Below are positions 20,110 to 30,800 of a stretch of 64,000 bases of DNA, in pieces (the first letter of the stretch is position 1; every line of letters begins with the position of its first letter). The translations under genes were made by a program, and so were the position numbers. Source of the stretch: Nakazawaea peltata (taxonomy: Eukaryota; Ascomycota; Pichiomycetes; Alaninales; Pachysolenaceae); contig BCGQ01000004.1 of the NCBI GenBank assembly GCA_001599355.1, forward strand, positions 441,249-505,248, in the 5' to 3' direction. Under the pieces are notes generated by a model, which searched no databases, was not told the DNA's origin, and worked only from the letters and a program-made list of their open reading frames with translations.

Positions 20110-21390
20110 ATGAAAGCTTCCACTCTTATTTCCAGCGTGTTTTTGCTGATGGGGGCTGCTCTTGCCATGCCAGTTAAGACCGGTAACGGTCCACAATTAG
20201 TTAAGAAGGACTTACCTTTTGACTATAACAATGACAAATTATATGGTGTCAATTTGGGTGGTTGGTTTGTTTTAGAACCATATATTACTCCTTCCTTGTT
20301 TGAGGCTTTTGGTGACAACCCTCCAATTGATGAGTATCATTTATGTGAAAGCTACGGTAAAGACGCTTGTAAGAGTGTTTTGGAGCTGCACTGGTCCTCA
20401 TGGTACACTGAGAAGGACTTTGAAGATATTGCCAATTATGGATTAAATTTCGTTAGAATTCCAATTGGTTACTGGGCTTTCCATTTATTGGACAATGATC
20501 CTTATGTTCAAGGTCAAGAGGCTTACTTGGATCAACTGTTAGAATGGTGTAGAAAGTATGGATTATACCTGTGGGTTGACTTGCACGGTGCCCCAGGTTC
20601 TCAAAACGGGTTCGATAACTCTGGTGAGAGAGATACTTATTTATGGCAAGCTTATCAAGTTAACCAAGATGTCACTTTAGAGGTTATCCAATACATTTCT
20701 AGTAAATATGCCGGATCTGATTATCAAGATGTTGTCATTGGTATTGAATTGGTTAACGAACCTTTATACACTGTTTTGGATATGGACACTCTTAAATCTT
20801 ACTATTACAATGGTTATGAGCTGGTTAGATCTCAAGGTGACAATGCCGTTATCATTCATGATCTGTTTGAGCCATTCAACTACTGGGATGGTGTCTTAAC
20901 TACTGCCGAATCTGGAGATTACTGGAACGTCATTGTTGACCATCATCATTACCAAGTTTTCAGCTCTGGTGAATTAGCCAACTCATTCGATGGTAAGATT
21001 TCTACTGCTTGTAACTGGGGTTTCAGTGCCAACAATGAATATCACTGGGTTGTTAACGGTGAATTCAGTCTGGCTTTAACTGACTGTGCTCCATGGTTGA
21101 ATGGTGTTGGTATTGGTGCTAGATACGACGGTAGTTACAGTGGTTCCTACTACATTGGTTCATGTGAAGGTAAGCAAGACATTTCTACTTACTCCGACTC
21201 TGACAAGGAGCAAATGACTAGATTTGTCGAACTGCAATTGGACCTGTTCGTTTACGGTAAGAACGCTGGTTGGGTCTTCTGGTGTTTCAAGACTGAGTCT
21301 ACTTTGGAATGGGATTTCAAGAGATTGGTTAATGGTGGAATTATTCCACAACCTTTGTCTGACAGAAAGTATCCTAACCAATGTTACTAA
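20110..21390 (+). CDS. EXG1: Exo-1,3-beta-glucanase (GH5 family 9)
   Basis: A 426-residue secreted cell-wall glucanase. It has a signal peptide (MKASTLISSVFLLMGAALA), a short pro-segment ending in the Kex2-type K32-K33, then the GH5_9 domain with GVNLGGWFVLEPYITPSLFE. The acid/base is E217 in ELVNEP and the nucleophile E318 in VNGEFS. DLHGAPGSQNGFDNSG is diagnostic of Exg1/Xog1. Five CTG codons replace conserved Ala: codon 143 (DQ-x-LEW), 252 (HD-x-F), 321 (EFS-x-ALTDC), 375 and 379 (E-x-QLD-x-F). It trims and remodels beta-1,3-glucan at the cell surface. TATA at about 20013-20022. Confidence 0.95.
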   Translation: MKASTLISSVFLLMGAALAMPVKTGNGPQLVKKDLPFDYNNDKLYGVNLGGWFVLEPYITPSLFEAFGDNPPIDEYHLCESYGKDACKSVLELHWSSWYTEKDFEDIANYGLNFVRIPIGYWAFHLLDNDPYVQGQEAYLDQLLEWCRKYGLYLWVDLHGAPGSQNGFDNSGERDTYLWQAYQVNQDVTLEVIQYISSKYAGSDYQDVVIGIELVNEPLYTVLDMDTLKSYYYNGYELVRSQGDNAVIIHDLFEPFNYWDGVLTTAESGDYWNVIVDHHHYQVFSSGELANSFDGKISTACNWGFSANNEYHWVVNGEFSLALTDCAPWLNGVGIGARYDGSYSGSYYIGSCEGKQDISTYSDSDKEQMTRFVELQLDLFVYGKNAGWVFWCFKTESTLEWDFKRLVNGGIIPQPLSDRKYPNQCY

Positions 21391-22142
21391 GCGCATAGAG
21401 GCTTTATTCTACGCCCCTCACCCCCAAAAGGCACATTTTGTATTTTTAGCTAGTCATCTTCTGTTATGTTTATTTTTTTCTACTGCAAAGTCATAGATGG
21501 ACTTTGTTTACTCATTGAATATAAAATTAGTAATTAGAATTTAAATTTGTGTGTAGTTTGTGCCCCATGTCTTGACGCGTAAGGTAGTAAATCCCTTTTT
21601 TTAGAGTTAAGACATTTTTGTGTGTTTTTTGAGGGAGGGTAAAATTCTTGGCAATCTTAAAAAGACGCGAAATTTCATAATAAAGAATTAAGATCGTGCT
21701 GAATTGTGCCCTTTTCTTGAGGAGATTGGTTCCTTAAAGGGGAATAGGGTGTCTGTTTTAGGTATTGTGAGGGAGATGAAGAAGGGCAAATAGTGAGGTG
21801 GATAGAGGATCTGTTTTGATATGATGAATAGTGTCAAGCCACCAGGGACTACATGACAACGTGCGAATCTCGGGGGAAGTACACTACTTTTCCGCGAAGG
21901 TTATCTAGAAGTACTGGACTATTTTCAAATTATGTACATTAGCACGACTTTCTAACCCTGGTTACCTGATGCGCATACACTAGACTCTAAATATCCCAAT
22001 TTGTGTCTTTTACACGACCCCGCTTAGCTTTGACGAAAACGGCAATCGCATCCCGTACCTTGATAAGAACAAGATTTTTCATCCTTACCTATATATAAGG
22101 GGAGAGACGTTACCAGTGATTAAATAAGTAGCACAATTGAAG
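21391..22142. promoter_or_regulatory. EXG1-ALDH intergenic region, ALDH promoter
   Basis: Contains ACGCGT near 21571, a TACACGAC site (22011-22018) and a strong TATA box (ctatatataagg, about 22088-22098) 45 bp before the ALDH ATG. No gene seen. Confidence 0.55.
22011..22018 (+). promoter_or_regulatory. TRCACGAC motif, ALDH promoter
   Basis: TACACGAC, 125 bp upstream of the ALDH ATG and about 75 bp upstream of its TATA box. Confidence 0.5.
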
Positions 22143-23636
22143 ATGTCGGGTGAATTATTTGTTGATATCAAGTTGCCTACGGGCCAAGCATACAAACAAC
22201 CAGTTGGTTTGTATATTAATGGAGAATGGATCAAATCTGATACCACAATTGAGACAGTCAATCCGGCTACTGAAGAGACCATCACTTCTGTGTTTGCCGC
22301 CAATGAGAAGGACATTGATTTAGCTGTCAAGCTGGCCAAAGCTCTGTATTCTAAGACTTGGAAGAAGATGTCAGGGCAAGACAAGCTGGAATTGATGAAC
22401 AAACTTGCCGATTTGGTCCTTGAAAACAAGGATTTGTTACTGGCAATTGAACTGCTTGACTCTGGTAAGCCGATCCTGACTAATGCCGTTGGTGATATGG
22501 AACATGTTGCTGAAGTGTTGAAATATTGTGCTGGATGGGCTGATAAGAAGCATGGAAAGTATATTCCGGTCAATGCCACTAAATATGCTTATACTATTCC
22601 TGAACCATATGGAGTTGTTGGTCAAATTGTTCCTTGGAATTATCCTATGGCTATGAGTGGCTGGAAGATTGGTCCTCTGTTACTGCTGGGTAATTGTATT
22701 GTTCTTAAATCTGCTGAGAATACTCCTTTGTCCATTTTATTCTTTGCTACTTTGGTGACCAAAGCTGGATTCCCACCTGGTGTCTTGAATATCGTTTCTG
22801 GTTATGGTCCAATTCTGGGACAACTGATTCTGTCTCATCCATTGGTCAACAAGGTGGCATTTACTGGTTCGACAAAGGTTGGTGCTTTGATTCAACTGCT
22901 GGCCCTGCCAACTTTGAAGCTGGTTACTTTGGAATGTGGTGGAAAATCTCCTTTGATTGTTTTTGATGATGCTGATATTGAACAAGCTCTGAAATGGGCT
23001 CTGTTTGGTATTTTCTATAATTCTGGTCAAAATTGTACCTCTAACAGTAGAATTTACGTTCAACTGGGTGTCTATGAGGAGTTTTTGAGGACTTTTGCCC
23101 TGGTTCTGAAGGAAGAATACGTCTTGGATGATCCATTCAAAGAATCTACCACTTTAGGTCCAGTTATAAGTAAAGTTCAATATGAGAAGATTCATGGGTA
23201 CATTAAGAGTGGAAAAGAAGAAGGTGCCAGAGTTGTTATTGGAGATGAACCTCATGCTTTCAGCAAGGGATATTTCATTCAACCGACTATCTTTGCCGAT
23301 TGTACTGAATCGATGAAGATTGTTCAAGAAGAAATTTTCGGACCTGTTGTCGCAGTTTCTAAATTCGAAACTCAAGAAGAAGTAATTGAGAAGCTGAATA
23401 ACAGTACCTATGGATTGCTGTCGATGGTATTCACTAAAGATTTCCAAAAGCTGCATGTAATGGCTGATGAGTTAGAAAGTGGAATGTGCTACATTAATTC
23501 TTCCAATGATGAGGACGTTCATGTTCCATTTGGGGGTGTTAAGATGAGTGGTGTTGGCAGAGAGTTAGGAGAGAATGGTATTTTGACATACACTCAAGAA
23601 AAGGCAGTACATGTTAATATGGGTACTAAGTTATAA
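22143..23636 (+). CDS. Cytosolic NAD(P)-dependent aldehyde dehydrogenase
   Basis: A 497-residue ALDH of the ALDH1/ALDH2-like fungal group (Ald2/3/6 relatives), with no N-terminal presequence, so probably cytosolic. Catalytic Cys298 sits in NSGQNCTSNSR, the general base E264 in VTLECGGKSP (the usual LELGG has Cys here), and the Rossmann signature is FTGSTKVG. EIFGPVVAV and FGGVKMSGVGRELG are also present. It oxidises acetaldehyde or similar aldehydes to acids. It is the richest witness to the code: CTG codons 179, 181 and 182 (GP-x-L-x-x-GN), 225, 228 and 230 (GPI-x-GQ-x-I-x-SHP) and 252, 253 and 255 (IQ-x-x-A-x-P) all fall on typical Ala positions. The start is the ATG at 22143. Confidence 0.92.
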   Translation: MSGELFVDIKLPTGQAYKQPVGLYINGEWIKSDTTIETVNPATEETITSVFAANEKDIDLAVKLAKALYSKTWKKMSGQDKLELMNKLADLVLENKDLLLAIELLDSGKPILTNAVGDMEHVAEVLKYCAGWADKKHGKYIPVNATKYAYTIPEPYGVVGQIVPWNYPMAMSGWKIGPLLLLGNCIVLKSAENTPLSILFFATLVTKAGFPPGVLNIVSGYGPILGQLILSHPLVNKVAFTGSTKVGALIQLLALPTLKLVTLECGGKSPLIVFDDADIEQALKWALFGIFYNSGQNCTSNSRIYVQLGVYEEFLRTFALVLKEEYVLDDPFKESTTLGPVISKVQYEKIHGYIKSGKEEGARVVIGDEPHAFSKGYFIQPTIFADCTESMKIVQEEIFGPVVAVSKFETQEEVIEKLNNSTYGLLSMVFTKDFQKLHVMADELESGMCYINSSNDEDVHVPFGGVKMSGVGRELGENGILTYTQEKAVHVNMGTKL

Positions 23637-24128
23637 TGTTAAACTACAATCTAGAGTTGCTTAATAAAGTGTCTAGTGAGTTCATAATAAGTCCACAGTA
23701 AGCTAATAAGAAGTTCATATTAAGTTGCTAGTGTGTTCCCTATAATTCTCTAGTAAATTCTCTAGTAAATTCTTCAGTAAGTTTATTAGTAAGCCTACAG
23801 CAAGTTACCTAATAAGTTGACATAGCACCATAATATGCTCCAAAAAGCTCCATAATAATCTCCATAATAAGCTCTACAAAGCTCCAAAAAACTCCATAAT
23901 AACCCCCCAATAAAGTTCATCTGTGCCAAAATCAGGAGACGTAAAAATCCGATCTGTGCCTAACTCCGAACCAAAGAGCGCAGAAGGCTTTGTCGGATTA
24001 TAAATTGTGGTCTGTAAGTAGCGGGGAGAGGAGGGTGACTTGGCAACGGTTGAGAACAGATTCCGGAGAAATATAAATAGACAAGTTTAGTAGAATTTAT
24101 TTAATGATATAGCGTGTTGGTTGTTATT
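23637..24128. repeat. ALDH 3' flank with degenerate short repeats
   Basis: Two low-complexity patches: agtaa/agttc-type words (about 23660-23815), then six imperfect 10-13 bp units of the form gctccaaaaa or ctccataataa (23836-23902). A TATA box (aatataaatag, about 24070) serves the next gene. No gene seen. Confidence 0.55.
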
Positions 24129-24725
24129 ATGAAACCTGGTTTAATTAAGAGACTATTTTCTAGGAGACGGTTGGAGTCGGATGAGAAGGAGAGGTATTTC
24201 ATAGATGAAGATACAGAGATTATAGTGAAGGACGAAGGCCACAATTGTTCTTCTCTTGGCGAACATAAATATCATCATAAATTGGAAGATAATGAATTAG
24301 TGATGGTGAAAGATATTCATAGCCAACATTTGATCCAAATTGGGGATATTGTGGAGAGTATAAGGGAAATTAAGGGGATACCAAAAGGACAAGTTATGAA
24401 GGTGATACGGATATTTGAAGAAGAGGGATCACAATACACACCAATTACACCGGAAAATACAATCGAAGAAGGAGATACTTCCGAGGTTGAAGAGGAGGCT
24501 GACTCCTCAATTATTTGTGAGGTTGTCTTATTAAATAAAATGGTGGATGTATGTGATGCGGAGACTTATACAACTAGTCTGGAATTTCATGAAAATGGAG
24601 AAAGAGCTTCATTGCCACATTTAGAAAAGTTGGTTCTCACTGCTGGACATTTGAAGAACTACGATTTTATAGTCAAAGTTGACATCAATGATATAACGAT
24701 AATATCAGATGATGATGAGATGTGA
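24129..24725 (+). CDS. Hypothetical protein, orphan
   Basis: A 198-residue ORF from the first ATG (MKPGLIKRLFSRRR). I do not recognise it. The first ~15 residues are very basic, the middle is acidic (EEGDTSEVEEEADSS near 120-135) and it ends ISDDDEM. A segment GDIVESIREIKGIPKGQVMKV (about residues 76-96) resembles a small beta-barrel turn of the KOW/SH3 kind, but weakly. No signal peptide or membrane helix. It has its own TATA box 55 bp upstream, and codon use is not obviously random, so expression is plausible. Gene-poor DNA lies downstream. It may be lineage-specific. Confidence 0.55.
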   Translation: MKPGLIKRLFSRRRLESDEKERYFIDEDTEIIVKDEGHNCSSLGEHKYHHKLEDNELVMVKDIHSQHLIQIGDIVESIREIKGIPKGQVMKVIRIFEEEGSQYTPITPENTIEEGDTSEVEEEADSSIICEVVLLNKMVDVCDAETYTTSLEFHENGERASLPHLEKLVLTAGHLKNYDFIVKVDINDITIISDDDEM

Positions 24726-24750
24726 AAAGCACGGGATCATGCGGGATTTA

Positions 24751-24759
24751 GTACACGAC
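24751..24759 (+). promoter_or_regulatory. TRCACGAC motif just after the orphan gene
   Basis: GTACACGAC, 26 bp past the stop of the orphan ORF and not near any recognised start codon. Possibly a transcription roadblock or the promoter of an unseen RNA. Confidence 0.4.
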
Positions 24760-26102
24760 CTTTTTATTTGGCGGAGTTGCTGTTTTCGGTAATAAGATTT
24801 CCTAATTGGGTGCCGAGTCTAGAATCAGACGGTGCGCTTTGTTCAGCGCGAGGAGGCCTTTGTTTTGAGTTGCATAGTGAGATCAAATGAGATGTGATCA
24901 GATGAGGCCGGAGAAATGAGTATCATGAGTGAAATGGGATTTTCATCAGGGATCAGTGATGAGAGATGACAAGAGTAATGAGATGAGGTAAAAATTTTAC
25001 CGAGATGCAAAAACGCTTAAATATAAAAAGTATAACGGTGGATATGAAATTGATCTTGTTAATAGAATATGTAAGTTTGAGAGGAAAGGACAAATTTTCC
25101 GGTTTCTTTTTTTATACACATGTAGATACATGTAGAAAAGTTTAACTAGTCAAGAGAGAGAATTATTTAGATCGAATAGACATGTGGGCAGATAGTATGA
25201 ATATGACACGATAAGCGTGGGATGTCATAAAGAATTAAGTCCCATGTGGTTTCGGGATTTGGAGCTGAAGAACGAATCTTATGGTGTCGAGGCTTTAACA
25301 GGATATGAATTTCATGCACGTTTGAAGACTACAACCTGTGTGTAATTATAGAGTTTGAAATTTTCTTGGAAAGTGGAGGATGGTGAATTTTGCAGCAAGA
25401 ACAAAAGGCTGTATGAGCAGGGTAATAAAAAAAATAGGCGGGTAGGTGAGAGGGAGAAAGGGAGAGAGCGCGAGGAGAGCGCGAGTGTAGGCGCGCACGG
25501 CAGAGGATTTCCCCTTTATTTTTCACCAAAACACATCAAAGCTAAGCAGAGGGAGTGAGTGGATGTCAAAATTTGAAGAGTGTTGAGTGAGATTTGTGAT
25601 GAAGGTCGATTAGATCTAGGATGAGACAAGATTGTTTGTGGTCATAGGAGGGACAAGATGGACTGCATTGAAAGAGTATTAAGTACCATGTAGGATAAAT
25701 TGATGCGCCGAGGGACTAATTGGGGAATAGGCTACGTTTTTGCTGCGCAGATTGTGTAGAGGGCTGGTAGCGAAGTAGGGTAAGTTAGATGGATAGGGAA
25801 GGAGGGAGAGGGGGGAGTGAGGAGGTGAGAGGGGGGAGGGAGAAGGGGAGGTCAACATAGAAGCAGAGAGTCTGTGAGATCAAGTAACAACAGGCAACAG
25901 TGTGTATGAGAGATCCCGATCATAGAGTGTATAAATAGACAGCAATATAATCTATGTGAATTATTCCTTAGCGCATAGCATGGCTTTAGCTGCCGGCCCC
26001 TTATGAAATATTTTCTTTTTCTTTTGTACTGTGTGCGTAGATCGATCAGTTGATAGAGGGAGAAGTCAAGGAGCAGAGGAGGGCAGGGACAAGCAGGTAA
26101 GA

Positions 26103-26190
26103 AGTAGAGCAGTAGCAGTAGGAAAGGAGTAGAGTACGAGTAGAGTAAGAGTAGAGCAATAGTAGAGCAATAGTAGAGCAAGACTAGAGG
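26103..26190. repeat. Degenerate gtagagca minisatellite
   Basis: Tandem imperfect 10-11 bp units around agtagagcaat, the last three almost identical. Confidence 0.6.
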
Positions 26191-26504
26191 TGGAGTCCAC
26201 TCCCAGCCCTCCCTCTTCAATGGTGTACCGATGTAAACTCTGTGCTGTCCACATCCAGTAACACCTTAAACCACGCACATAATTCGACAAAAAAAAGAAA
26301 CAACCCGCGTACATAATAAAGCACACCGAAAAACACCAACAAAAAGAAAAAAAATAGGGACGAAGCGAGTTTTTTGGTCGCGGTATAAATTAGCGGACGA
26401 ATCCTTTTGAGGGAAGTGAAATAATTTGTTCTTTGACCTTAATTGGTATAATAAATCAATTAACGTAATAACTTTTTAGCTAAGCTAATAACAAATAAGA
26501 AAAG

Positions 26505-27590
26505 ATGAAGGGATTAATTTTAGTCGGTGGTTACGGTACCAGATTGAGACCATTAACCTTGTCTGTTCCAAAGCCTTTGGTTGAGTTTGCCAACAGACCA
26601 ATGATTTTACATCAAATTGAGGCCTTGGCTAAGGCTGGATGTACCGATATCGTCTTGGCTGTTAACTACAGACCAGAGGTTATGGTTTCCACTTTACAAA
26701 AATACGAGAAGGAGTACGGTGTTTCCATCACTTTCTCCGTCGAGACCGAGCCATTGGGCACTGCTGGTCCATTGAAATTGGCTGAGAACGTTTTGAAGAA
26801 GGACGACTCTCCATTCTTTGTCTTGAACTCCGATGTTATCTGTGAGTACCCATTCCAAGAGTTGCTTGACTTCCACAAGGCTCACGGTGGTGAAGGTACC
26901 ATTGTCGCTACCAAGGTTGACGAGCCATCCAAGTACGGTGTCATTGTCCGTGACAGAGACACTCCAGACTTGATTGACAGATTCGTCGAGAAGCCAGTTG
27001 AGTTTGTTGGTAACAGAATTAACGCTGGTATCTACATTTTGAACCCATCTGTCTTGGACTTGATCGAGTTGAAGCCAGCTTCTATTGAGAAGGAAACCTT
27101 CCCACAATTGGTCGAGAAGAAGTCTTTGTACTCCTTCGACTTGGAAGGTTTCTGGATGGACGTTGGTCAACCAAAGGACTTCTTGGCCGGTACTGGTTTG
27201 TACTTGACCTCTGTTGCCAGAAGAAACCCAAGTGCTTTGGCCACTGGTTCTTTCGTTAACGGTAGCGTCTTGATCGACCCATCTGCCAAGATTGGTTCCG
27301 GTTGTAAGATTGGTCCAAACGTTACCATTGGTCCAGACGTTGTCATTGGTGACGGTGTCAGAATCGCCGACTCTGTCGTTTTGAAGAACTGTATCATCAA
27401 GGACCACGCTATGATCAAGCACACCATTGTCGGCTGGAACTCCACTGTTGGTGCTTGGGCTAGATTGGACGGTGTCACTGTTTTGGGTGAGGATGTTGCT
27501 GTCAAGGACGAGGTTTACGTCAACGGTGGTAAGGTCTTGCCTCACAAGAGTATCTCTGCTAACGTTGAGCAACCTCAAATTATTATGTAA
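26505..27590 (+). CDS. PSA1: GDP-mannose pyrophosphorylase (mannose-1-phosphate guanylyltransferase)
   Basis: A 361-residue enzyme, the length of S. cerevisiae Psa1/Vig9/Srb1. The N-terminus [18 protein letters not shown] is the nucleotidyltransferase signature, followed by [13 protein letters not shown]. The C-terminal third is a left-handed beta-helix with hexapeptide repeats ([20 protein letters not shown]). It makes GDP-mannose for protein glycosylation, GPI anchors and cell-wall mannan, in the cytosol. Codon use is extremely biased and no in-frame CTG was seen, indicating strong expression. Confidence 0.97.
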   Translation: MKGLILVGGYGTRLRPLTLSVPKPLVEFANRPMILHQIEALAKAGCTDIVLAVNYRPEVMVSTLQKYEKEYGVSITFSVETEPLGTAGPLKLAENVLKKDDSPFFVLNSDVICEYPFQELLDFHKAHGGEGTIVATKVDEPSKYGVIVRDRDTPDLIDRFVEKPVEFVGNRINAGIYILNPSVLDLIELKPASIEKETFPQLVEKKSLYSFDLEGFWMDVGQPKDFLAGTGLYLTSVARRNPSALATGSFVNGSVLIDPSAKIGSGCKIGPNVTIGPDVVIGDGVRIADSVVLKNCIIKDHAMIKHTIVGWNSTVGAWARLDGVTVLGEDVAVKDEVYVNGGKVLPHKSISANVEQPQIIM

Positions 27591-27755
27591 AAATATTTAC
27601 TCATAAATACACTCTGGTATAAAATAGGTGATATGTAGACGATGTAGCATGGTGTCTAAGGGTAATTGAGTACTCAATGGGTTCTCAACTCCAATTTCCA
27701 TTCAATTGTCGACCCCTTCAATTGACCGACCCAAGCGTGCGGCTCAAAATTATTA

Positions 27756-27764
27756 GTCGTGCAC
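27756..27764 (-). promoter_or_regulatory. TRCACGAC motif, NUP159 promoter
   Basis: GTCGTGCAC on +, 126 bp upstream of the ATG at 27890. This position supports 27890, not 27677, as the start of NUP159. Confidence 0.5.
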
Positions 27765-27889
27765 CACCAATAATTCCCAATCAGGAAATCACACCGAAAA
27801 TTTTTAAGCATAAACAAAGAGAGGGCTCAAATTGGGAGGATTCAGTTGAAGAGGTGACGGTGACGGTGACGAATAGAAGTCAAAGGAGC

Positions 27890-30800
27890 ATGGAGGAAAT
27901 TGAAATTACCGTTACTGAGGACTTTGGGTTCAGATTGGTCCATACTTTGGATCATCTGATGCCCAATCCGTATGAAGAAGGCGATCTTCCAAAATCGATG
28001 ATCGAGCTCATGGCTTGGGACAATGTTAATTCGAGGTTTGCTATGGCGGATAGTGTTGGATTGGTGATTGGGTCGACTTCAGAGTTGAGTCAGTTGCTCA
28101 TTGATGCTAAGAATCTGGGAGATGACTCTCCAACCTCAACTGTCGACCAATTACCTTCCAGTGTTAGTATTGAACAGGCTCAGATCACGAGGATTTTATT
28201 CACTAGCGACTATAAAAATTTGGTCGTTTTATGTAGCGATGGAGCATTGTTCAGTTTAGGTATTGGGGAATCGAGTTTAGTACCACTTGGAGCCATTTCA
28301 TCCGCCATTGCCTCCATCAAATCTCATCCAACTAAGGGAAATTGCATAGTATATTTAGAACAAGATTCAGGCGACTTGAAATGCTTTAATATCGAGACTA
28401 AAACCACACTCAAATTGGGATCTGACATCTCAGGATTTGATTGGAGGAAGGACAAGCTTGGGGCTATGGTTTATGTGTCGAAATCTGATGATTCTATCAA
28501 AGGTGTCACTGATATAAATCTTCCAACTGTTGAGGAGGGATTTAAAAGTTGTAATATCATCACACTATCCAAATCACATTACCTCATACTCTATAAGAAC
28601 ACACCAGAGGACGAGGAGGAGCTGCCTGAGCTCAGACTGTATGTTGTTAGTGGATCTGAGCCACCTAAAGATTGTAGTAATATTCTCTTTGCAGTTCCAG
28701 ATCTGAATAGAGACTTGAATTTCTATAGTGCAGGTCTTGATAATTGGTACCCATCTAAATGGGATCATTTACAAGTTGTTCTTTCGTCATTGTCATCGGA
28801 TATTGTCACGTTAACTCCAGATCTGATTATAGAGGAGATGAATGATACTGATCGTGCTCAACTTCCTTTGGATCAGGAGACTTATGTCGATTCTCTTCCG
28901 GTAGGGATTGCTATCGACTTGTCTAATAGGGAGAGAATAAGAACAGATATTTCAGGTAGGATCGAACTGGATGAGATTGAGCCTTTACCAAGGTTGGTTG
29001 GGTATACTAATGATAATAAGATTTGTTTATGGGAGATATTTGATATTAATGGTATTCTTGGGGGTGAGTTGAAGGGATTGGATGAGATGAGGGAAAGTAT
29101 AGGGAAGGTGAGTGAGAGTGTGGGAGAGACCGAGGCTGTGGGAGAGACCGAGACTCTGGAACCGACTCTGGAACCGACTCTCCCTAAAGATGTTGCTGAG
29201 AAGACTGAAGAGCCAGAAGTTGTTGAGGCTCCGGCTCTGGAAGAAATTCCTGCCACTCCAGAAGAATCTCTAAAATCTCCAGAAGCTGTAAAAGAGACTC
29301 CTAAGGCTCCTGTTGACAATTCATCCTCTCTGCCAAACCCATTTGCTGACCCAAATAGCATCAACCCCTTCAAAACAGCAACTACAAATGCATTTGGAAA
29401 TACTTCTACATTTGTTAAGCCAGAGAAAGAGACTGAGAAGCTGCCCCAAAACACCTTCGGATTCTCAGGCTTCTCAAATTCGTTATCCAAACCAACTCAG
29501 AAACCAATAATTGATTCAGACAATGAATCTGAAGAAAGTGACAATGATAGTGATAATTCTGAGAGTGATTCTGAGACTAAGAGCAGATCTGTCGTTGGTT
29601 CTAAAGCCTTCGGAAACGTAGGAGGACCTACTAACTTCGGAATATCTGCTGGTTCCAGTGGAGGGCCAACTAGCTTTGGTTCAAGTGCTGGAGCCACTGC
29701 TGGGTCAGGTAGTTTTGGTAGTACTACGTTTGGTAGTACTTCATTTGGTAATTTGGGGGCTGGCAGTCTGGGACCTACTTCATTCGGTAATACAGGGGCT
29801 GCCAATTTGGGACCTACCTCATTCGGAAATTCTGGGGCTGTCTCTTTCGGTAGCAGCTCTTTTGGAAGTACTCTGTTTGGAGGAAGCCTGTTTGGGGCAA
29901 CAAAGCCTGCTGTATTTGGAAGTTCACCATTTGGATCTGTTCTGGGTCTGGGATCATCACTGGGATCAGCTTTTGGATCTTTAGGGAAATCTGAGTCACC
30001 TTTTGGAGGATTGGGATCAAATGAGAAGAAAGAGAGTCCATTTGGAGGATTGGCATCTAGTGAAAAACCTAAGGAAAGTCCATTTGGAGGATTGGCATCT
30101 AGTGAAAAACCTAAGGAAAGTCCATTTGGAGGATTGGCATCAAGCGAGAAGAAAGAGAGTCCATTTGGAGGATTTGCTTCCGCTGATAAGCTGAAAGAAA
30201 GTCCATTTGGTTCTATTTCTTCAAGTGACAAACCTAAAGAAAGTCCGTTTGGTTCTCTCACTGAGAAACCTAAACAAGCCGATAGTCCATTTGCGTCTCT
30301 TAACGAGAAGCCTAAAGACAGTCCATTTGCATCGCTTGGTGAGAAGCCAAAAGAAAGTCCATTCGGCTCTCTTACTGACAAATCTAAAGAAACGAAAAGT
30401 GACAGTCCGTTTGCTGGTCTCTCCTTTGGACTGAAGCCTTCAGATTCCACTAGTGGCTCTGCTGAAGGATCAACTACTGCTCCTGCCTCTTCTGAGGAGA
30501 AACCAAAGTCAAGTCCTTTCAGTTTTGGACTGACTGGCGAAGCCAAACCAAATGCTTTTAGTTTTGGAATGAATACCGATACCAAATCAAGTCCATTCAG
30601 TTTCAGTTCTGGAGAAAAGACTGGTTCAAGTCTTTTCAAATTGGGATCTGATGATAAAGAGAAATCCACTCCATTTGAGTTCAAGAAGGAGGAGAAAGAA
30701 GAGAAAGAAGAGAATGTTGATCTGGAAGATGACCTGAAGGAGGAGCTGGAAGAGGAGCTGGAAGACCAGGAGCTGATTCTGGAGTCTGAAGCCTCTGAAA

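Larger units (their letters stand above)
24726..26504. other. Gene-poor region upstream of PSA1 (1.8 kb)
   Basis: No supported gene; the open frames at about 25330-25560 and 25850-26330 are compositional (purine-rich + strand). Contents: GTACACGAC (24751-24759), Mcm1-like CCTAATTGGG (24801-24810), a GC-rich agcgcgag-type patch (about 25465-25500), a minisatellite-like tract (26103-26190) and the PSA1 TATA box (ggtataaat, about 26380). PSA1 codon bias suggests strong expression, so part of this may be its promoter. Confidence 0.5.

Noticed and set aside
25329-26326. Several 60-120 codon frames on both strands before PSA1
   Set aside because: They follow purine-rich and repetitive DNA (including the gtagagca repeat) and look compositional.
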